A stretch of DNA of 64,000 nucleotides from the NCBI GenBank assembly GCA_030512295.1, contig JAULSR010000001.1, positions 6,719,001 through 6,783,000 on the forward strand, read 5' to 3'. Below, piece by piece: positions 58,080-64,000 of the stretch. The DNA comes from Bombardia bombarda (Eukaryota; Ascomycota; Sordariomycetes; Sordariales; Lasiosphaeriaceae). A program made the translations under genes and the position numbers. The notes beneath the pieces are model-generated. The model searched no databases. It saw only the letters and a list, made by a program, of their open reading frames with translations, and was not told the origin of the DNA. Within the stretch, counting starts at the first letter, position 1. Each line of letters opens with the position of its first letter.

Positions 58080-59084
58080 ATGAAGCTCAATGAATCTATA
58101 GGTGAGTATCTTCTTTTTTTCCCCAAGAATATTGCCGCACGTTTTGATACCTCATGTCATGATGTATCAATTAGGTTGACTAACAAACCAACAAACACAG
58201 CCGTCTCAACGGACAAGGTCGTCCTTGTCCCGTACGACCGCCGCCATGTCCTGACATACCACGCCTGGATGGAGGATCCCGTGAGTTCTTTTTAACTACC
58301 GCAAAAGATGGCGTTTTTCGGTTTTGTTTTTCCACTTTTTTTTTTTCATGAAAAAAAGAAGAATATGAGTAATTGACTTTACGCCTACTAGGCCATCCAG
58401 GAGGCGACGGCGTCGGAGCGTCTGACCCTGGAAGCGGAATACGAGAACCAGCAGTCGTGGCGCGAGTCCCACGACAAGCTTACGTTTATTATTTGTCACC
58501 AGAAGCACCAGAAGCAGCAGAAGCCGACAATAGCCGTGGCCGTGGCTGGTGAAGTGGACAGCCCTGGGAGGATGGTGGGCGATATCAATATTTTTCTGAA
58601 CCCCGATGATGAGGAAGAGGAGGAAAAAGAGGGCATCGAGAAGGTGGAAGAAAAGGAGTTTGCCTGCATCGGCGAGATCGACATCATGATTGCGAATGCC
58701 AGAGACCGCGGGAGGGGGGTGGGACGGGCTGCGGTGCTGGCGTTCTTGAAGTATATGTCCCAGAATCGGGAGGGGATACTGAGGGAGTACTATGCTGATT
58801 ATAACGGTGCTGCCCCTGCTGCGGCTGGTAATGAGGAGGGAAGAAGAAGTGGAAGTGGGGAGGGGCCGAAACTAAAGTTCAAGGCGCTCGTGGCAAAGAT
58901 CAAGGAGGGGAACGTCAAGAGCATTGCTCTATTCAAGAGCTTGGGCTTCGAGCAGGAGGGCGAAGTCAACTACTTTGGGGAGCTCAAATTCGTTCTTCAT
59001 GATCCGTTCGGTGCCGGCAGCGCAAACATTACGTGCCCGGATGGATACGCAGAGTTGAGATATGCCAGGGTTGAGGAGGAGTAG
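58080..59084 (+). CDS. GNAT-family N-acetyltransferase, NAT9-like, 264 aa
   Basis: A predicted acetyl-CoA-dependent acetyltransferase. Exons are 58080-58101, 58201-58280 and 58392-59084, giving 264 aa. The first exon encodes only MKLNESI and part of the next codon. Splicing yields VVLVPYDRRHVLTYHAWMED, then AIQEATASERLTLEAEYENQ, which is the NAT9 signature start. The acetyl-CoA site is ARDRGRGVGRAAVLAFLKYM, and the C-terminal core has NVKSIALFKSLGFEQEGEVN followed by YFGE. Two low-complexity insertions (EEEEEKEG, and AAAGNEEGRRSGSGEG) interrupt the fold. In animals NAT9 affects microtubule stability; its fungal role is not known to me. Confidence 0.92.
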
Positions 59085-59289
59085 GAAACACGCGATACCC
59101 CTATTTCTATTTCTTCCAAACAAAGGGGTAAGTAATTGCAAAACATTAACGGAGGAAACAAGCCAAAAAGGAGTTCACTGTCTTGTTCTACCAAGACGCC
59201 GCCCCTTACCCATGCAACCATTTTTTCTATCTTTTTTCCTTCTCATCTACCGACCCGCCTACCTGCTCTGTTCTCCTTACTCTTCAGCC
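59085..59289. other. Short convergent spacer
   Basis: Only 205 bp separate the stop codons of two convergent genes, so their 3' untranslated regions probably overlap. The right part is CT-rich. Confidence 0.6.
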
Positions 59290-60821
59290 TCAAACCTTGC
59301 CCGAATATGCCTTCAAATACCCATCCAGTATTTGGAAGCTCACATTCGACCCCCCGCAAACCACCAGCACCATATTCTTCCCGCGCCACTCCTCATCGCT
59401 CATCCCCTCTCCCAGACACCGCCTCAGCGCCCCGTTATACACCACGGCCACGGTCGCGCCGCACGCCGGCTCGACCATCTGTCTCGCGTCGTCTAGGAAC
59501 CGCACACACGCAATAGCTGCCTCGGCGTCGGTCACCGTCATGCTCGTCAGCAGCTTACCATTGCCATTGCCATTGCCAGCCGACGACCACCGCTCCGCCA
59601 GCTCCCACGTGCGCGCCGACACGCGCGTGGCACCCAGCGATGTCGCGATCGACGTAATCCCAGGGAGCGTAACGTGCTCTCCGGCAACGACGCTGGCGTG
59701 CAGACTATCAGCGCCGCACGTCTCCACCGCGAGCACGCGCGTGCCGCTGAGCCCCTGGTCACTATCCCTATCCATCCCCAGCCCGGCACAAATCCCATTC
59801 AACAACCCACCCCCACCAACACTGCAGACGATGCCGTGCAGCAGCGGCGCGGCCTCCTCCTCCTGCTGCTGCTGCTGCTGCTGCTGGTTGTCAGCAGCGG
59901 GCATCTGCGCCCTGATCTCATCCACGAGCGTCGCCGCGCCGGCCCAGACGTCGGGGTGGTCAAACGGCGGGACGTAGACGGCGCGCGGGCCATAGCCCTT
60001 CTTGCTGGCGGCGTCGGCCGAGGACAAAAAGGCGCGCCGCAGGTAGGCGTCGGCCTGGGCCCAGTTGGCGCCCGTCTGGATGACCCGGATGGTGTCGGGG
60101 CTGGGGGCGGTGTCGTTGAGGGCCTGCAGCTTGTCGATCATCCAGGGGGACGTGGTGTCGGGGACGACGATGGTGGCGCGCCGGCGGAGGGAGACGGCCG
60201 TGGTGGCGCAGGCGAGGCCGGCGTTGCCGCCTGAGGAGCAGTAGAAGTGGACGTCGTTGATGAGGGCGTTTGGGACGTCGGGGTTGTTGGGGTTGAGGGT
60301 CATCCTGACCGTGGCGGGAATGGGAGTGGCGGGGCCCACGGGGTTTGGCACGTTTAGGCCGAGGAAGGGGGACGAGGATGGGGATGGGGGGAGGGTATTT
60401 GGGGGGGTGGGAATCGTGGAGAGGGCGCGGACCATCATGTTGCCTATTCCGCTGTTTGGGAGATGGGGGTGTCAGTTTCATGGTACTTGTGAACGTAAAA
60501 ACGCATCTTGGGGAGGGGGTTTTGACGCTACAAAGTATGTCATGCCAGTGATACATTCAGTTGACGGTGCTATGAGTTTCTCTTGGTGATATCTTCATAC
60601 ATATTACATGTTATGATGGCTAACAAGATGCAAAAGAAAGAAAGCAGGTGAACAGATACATACCGCGACTTGAACGACCCCGAGGGCTGGAGATTCTCGA
60701 GTTTGAGATAGATATTGCAGCCAGCCACGCGGGATAATGGCCCCGAGAAGATGAGCGGCGTCTCAATCCATGGCTTATCCATGGTTGGATGCGAGTTTTC
60801 CAGGGTGATTTGGGAACCCAT
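59290..60821 (-). CDS. PLP-dependent serine/threonine dehydratase, Cha1-like, 439 aa
   Basis: The predicted enzyme deaminates L-serine or L-threonine to pyruvate or 2-oxobutyrate. Minus-strand exons are 60664-60821 and 59290-60451, with GTATGT and ACAG ends, giving 439 aa. The PLP lysine is K51 in LKLENLQPSGSFKSRG, completed across the intron. SSGGNAGLACATTA binds substrate, and the phosphate-binding loop is VCSVGGGGLLNG. The ending LVVCGGSNVSF is typical of fold type II dehydratases. A Gln run (about eight) followed by Glu, encoded by CTG repeats near 59860-59890 on the plus strand, interrupts the region before the glycine loop. There is also a Pro/Ser-rich insertion after IGNMMVRAL. No C-terminal ACT regulatory domain is present, so it is catabolic rather than biosynthetic. 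Confidence 0.93.
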
Positions 60822-63123
60822 CTTTGTTTATCCGTTCTCCTCTGGTCCTATGATGAGGATTTGGGATATAGTTGCTCACTTTCTATTAAAAAAAATATTG
60901 GAAGAAGACCGAATAATCCGTTCAATTGATGGTTAAGAAGTTGCCCCTTTCAGCTTTCAGGAGCATCTTGTGGAGATCTAAGTTTGATAATTGTTGGGTT
61001 GGTGGCAGTTAACGTCAAGTGGTCTTTTGCTCGCCGACCCCGACTCCTCAAGGTAAAATGGTCGCCAGAATATCTCTTGGTCGTGGAGAAGATCGACACG
61101 CAACGGATGGGCGATTTTACGTAAAAAAAACCCAAAAGAAAATTAAATATGAGCCGACGTCTTTCTAATTCATGACACCTCTTTTCTATAAGAGATTCAT
61201 AATACATCACACGCTCTCATTTATCTGGATACTCATGCGAAGCAAAACAAAAGCAGATGTCGATGATAGGGCGTCATAGGACCCACCTTAGCTGTCTCCG
61301 CTCCTTTGTCCTGCCATTGGCCGCCCTTTTGAACCGACAATAAACGACAGCAGCAAGTGGAGATGGGACCGCCAAAACTGCTAAGGAGGATTGGATGGCG
61401 CAATCTACTTGCATCTTCTCGCTCCTCCTCCCCTTGTTCATGTGCGCATGTGCTAAACGAGATGTGATCAATGAATGATTCATCTTACGTCCTAATATTG
61501 ATTCTATTCCCAGAGACGTCTCCCGTACTTGACTTGGAGTCGCTATCTTGCCGCGAGTGGTCACCAAGAGTGGTCGTCGTCGAGCAAATGCGGACAGTTT
61601 CGATCCAGATTCGGTAACTTGCCCATGGAGTTTAGGCTCTTACACCCATCTCGAATTCTGGTTGGCAAACAGGCCAGGTGGGCTCATCCTCCCAGCTTTC
61701 CACGAGATAAGGTTTGCCTGCGCGTCACCTATTTGCGTCCATTTCGGATCTTCCCCGAGTTTGTTTTCATCTCGACTTATTGATACAAACTCCCACAGCT
61801 GGCATTCTCAAAGTTGAGACGGCTCAAGTTGACATCTCCTACGACCTGGTTCATTTCCCAGTAAGGGTGTACTTCGAATGAGAATGAACCTATACACTTT
61901 TGAGGACCTCTCTTTCATTTTTTGTTCTTCAATTTATGATGGAAGAGAATTAAACCTTCCATGTTCTTTTTATCATGATGTAGAGCCAAGGAAATGGACG
62001 AATTCGCTGAGGGTGGAGGGGGCTTGTTGACGATGTTGGTGCGAGGCAAGTGCATGCCGCGTGGGCTTCGAGGCGAGGAAGGAGCTACTACCGTTTGAGG
62101 CTCTTAGGCCATTGATTCGGACGAAAAAAGGCATGGCGGTAGGAAAGAAGACCTGTGAACAAAAATACGGCATCAGGTTCCAACCTCCAACATGCGAAAT
62201 TTGTTTCCTGTCGCATCACCGCCTCGAGTTTCCATCACGATGGGCTTCTGGTGGTAAAAGTGAGCATGGCTGTGAAGTGTTAGCTGTGAAGCGTACACCA
62301 CACCCACAACTTTGCCAGTATAGGCGATTCTTCGTAACTTACACCTCTCGACGGATTTCCTCCCCAATCTACCAATCCAGGCTTCAACTTTGCTTTCCCG
62401 CCACTTCCGTCGGAAGTATTTCACCGACAACCAAAGCTCATATCTGGTATGTTTGCTCAAATTGTCATCAAACCACACTCACTAAGGCAGCCACGTTCGC
62501 TCTAACTCTCATGATCTTTCGTATCTGTGCCAACCTTGACATCTCTATTCCAGTCACTACTTTTGACCGACCTTTTCTTCTACCACCCCAAAGCTGTTCG
62601 GTCACGGTGCCCTCATGCTAATACTAACAGCCATTGGACTCCTTAGCCTTTGCCCTTTGCTAAATTCATAGTACGCATCTCTCCGATCTTGGCCCTTGTT
62701 TTCGATCAAAGTCGCACATCACTCTTGCCATCCCAAAGACCATTGACAGGCAAACAGGAGACGCCTTTATGGGGCTAGCTCTTACACAAAGGGTCGTCCC
62801 AACATCATTGGCATGAAGACTTTCTCCCACTACGCAAATTCTTAATGAGATAAGCGGTAGTATCGGCTGAACCTATCCATCCCGTGCTGCCCATCTCATC
62901 GACCTCGAAATCGGGTTGGAAATCGATTTCATGTCCACCCGAGGCATCGATCGCTTGCTCGTCAAAAACCTCCTCGCAGCTTGCATCACACATCCATCAA
63001 CCATCCCCAAGCCAACTCTCCAACCTATCCCGCTATCACTTCGTGTGCTCCTTGGACCACAGACTCTAACGCATCGAGCCCTTAGCACGCCATACTTCTC
63101 CAACACCATATGCTTCACACAAG
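60822..63123. other. 2.3 kb gene-free stretch
   Basis: This lies between the start codons of two divergent genes. It is AT-rich with no repeat of the dispersed family that I can see. The longest open frame (62061-62621, 186 codons) begins with GTG, shows no domain and is not accepted. The last 500 bp is C-rich and resembles the leader of the next gene. Confidence 0.55.
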
Positions 63124-64000
63124 ATGGCTACTATTTCATATACACCACGCAACAGTAGCCCTGGCCGCGGACATCGACGCCGTCTAGAGGATATTCCCCG
63201 CGCGTCAGCCATGGATTCGAGCCAGAACCAAATCACGCCAGACCGCGTCCGCAAATGGCTCCAGGAACAAGATGGGTCCCATGTAAACGAAGGTTATGGA
63301 GAGCCGATGGATATTGACACGCCGGTTCATGTTCGTCAAAAGTCGCCTTCCATTGTCTTTCAGAGAAGTCGTCGAAGGGAGAGCAAGTTGGCAGCAGACA
63401 TAGTACGCCAGTACCAAGCCGCAATCCCGAACCACTATTCAATTTCTTCCGACGCCTCAGACTTCAACTCGGCGCCCAAGAAGCGCAAAGCCTCCTTCCA
63501 GGGCAACACTGATTCCGACGTGGTATTTCTCAAGGAGCGTTCCCGTAGCTCGCTGCATCGTGAGTTGAAAAGGTTCATGGTCGACCCCATAGACCTTACC
63601 GAGGATGATGTCGGAGAATCAGCACCACCCTCGAGAGCCAAGAGAGTCAAGCCATTGCCGGTGATACCCCAAAAGCCCAAGGAGATCAACAACAGCAGCA
63701 AAAACCACACCGACCGAGGTGCCACACGCTCTAGCCAGGTCGCCATCGCCGAACGCTCCAACCAGCTCATGAGCGCCGAGCACTCTGACCAAGTTGCTAG
63801 CATCGAGGAAGTTTCCGAGGTGCTCAATAGCATCGAGCTAAGCTGTTTCTTCTTCACGCTCGCGCCTGAAATTCGCGACGAAATCTATCGCCTGATCTTG
63901 GTCTCCCACAAGCCCATTTACGTCAAGAACCTCTGGACAGAGCAGGTCCGCGCCGTACCGCGCCGCCGCCGCCGTGGTCGAGGCGAGCCATCAATGATGG
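63124..64000 (+). CDS. Nuclear-looking protein with 2EXR/F-box-like start, cut by window edge
   Basis: An open frame begins with ATG at 63124 and is still open at 64000, giving at least 292 residues. The first 240 or so are disordered and charged: MATISYTPRNSSPGRGHRRR, a likely nuclear signal APKKRKASF, and DPIDLTEDDVGE, which fits a SUMO-interacting motif (hydrophobic core followed by acids). Near residue 245 a domain starts with FFFTLAPEIRDEIYRLILVS, the usual opening of fungal 2EXR or F-box-like domains. The remainder of that domain lies outside the window. An internal ATG (63211) is possible as start. No intron was seen. The exact function is unknown. Confidence 0.8.
   Translation, partial: MATISYTPRNSSPGRGHRRRLEDIPRASAMDSSQNQITPDRVRKWLQEQDGSHVNEGYGEPMDIDTPVHVRQKSPSIVFQRSRRRESKLAADIVRQYQAAIPNHYSISSDASDFNSAPKKRKASFQGNTDSDVVFLKERSRSSLHRELKRFMVDPIDLTEDDVGESAPPSRAKRVKPLPVIPQKPKEINNSSKNHTDRGATRSSQVAIAERSNQLMSAEHSDQVASIEEVSEVLNSIELSCFFFTLAPEIRDEIYRLILVSHKPIYVKNLWTEQVRAVPRRRRRGRGEPSMM

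Noticed and set aside
62061..62621. 186-codon open frame upstream of the edge gene
   Set aside because: It begins with GTG, has unbiased composition and no recognisable motif; it is likely chance in a spacer.
1..64000. CRISPR arrays, insertion sequences or intact transposons
   Set aside because: The 15-bp arrays have no spacers, the sequence is eukaryotic, and no transposase or reverse transcriptase frame is present.

Overview
This 64 kb window is nuclear DNA of a filamentous ascomycete (Pezizomycotina, most likely a Sordariomycete). The evidence is a set of single-copy fungal housekeeping genes cut by short introns (about 50-180 bp) with GTRNGT donors and YAG acceptors, intergenic spaces of 0.2-3.8 kb, and a secreted plant cell wall-degrading enzyme. 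No species can be named from the sequence alone. I found 20 genes: 18 appear intact or differ from intact by one base, one is a decayed gene, and one runs off the right edge. Exon joins were worked out by hand from splice signals, and every joined reading frame was checked for divisibility by three.

Layout, left to right. A pepsin-type aspartic protease (minus, 726-2227) follows a repeat-bearing left edge. After 2.7 kb without genes comes a divergent pair: the mitochondrial import receptor TOM70 (minus, with an apparent one-base deletion) and aminodeoxychorismate lyase (plus). Next are a plasma-membrane syntaxin of the Sso type (minus), the divergent pair IMP4 (minus, seven exons with a six-base first exon) and UPF1 helicase (plus), and a peroxiredoxin-like AhpC/TSA protein (plus, also with an apparent one-base deletion). 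A seven-transmembrane protein of unknown function with a Gly-rich, charged tail follows (plus).

The stretch 25-31 kb is different. It holds a long reading frame broken by three in-frame TAG codons and the longest copy of a dispersed repeat. Housekeeping genes resume with a small mitochondrial-looking protein (plus), the mRNA export factor RAE1 (minus), ethanolamine-phosphate cytidylyltransferase (minus) diverging from a flavin monooxygenase (plus), and an Aro8-type aminotransferase (plus). Then come ribosomal protein L4 (minus), an exopolygalacturonase (minus), and a large disordered protein with three CxxC motifs (minus). After 3.8 kb of simple repeats come mitochondrial methionyl-tRNA synthetase (plus), a NAT9-like acetyltransferase (plus), a PLP-dependent serine/threonine dehydratase (minus), and the 5' part of a nuclear-looking protein with a 2EXR/F-box-like start (plus).

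The genes do not form one pathway. They cover mitochondrial biogenesis (TOM70, mitochondrial MetRS), RNA metabolism and translation (IMP4, UPF1, RAE1, L4), secretion and membranes (syntaxin, ECT1), amino-acid and folate metabolism, and pectin breakdown. The most novel feature is a dispersed repeat family carrying 15-bp minisatellite units (consensus near GGGATAGTTGTAAGT). It occurs in both orientations about five times in 64 kb, only between genes, and copies differ in ways that include transitions.
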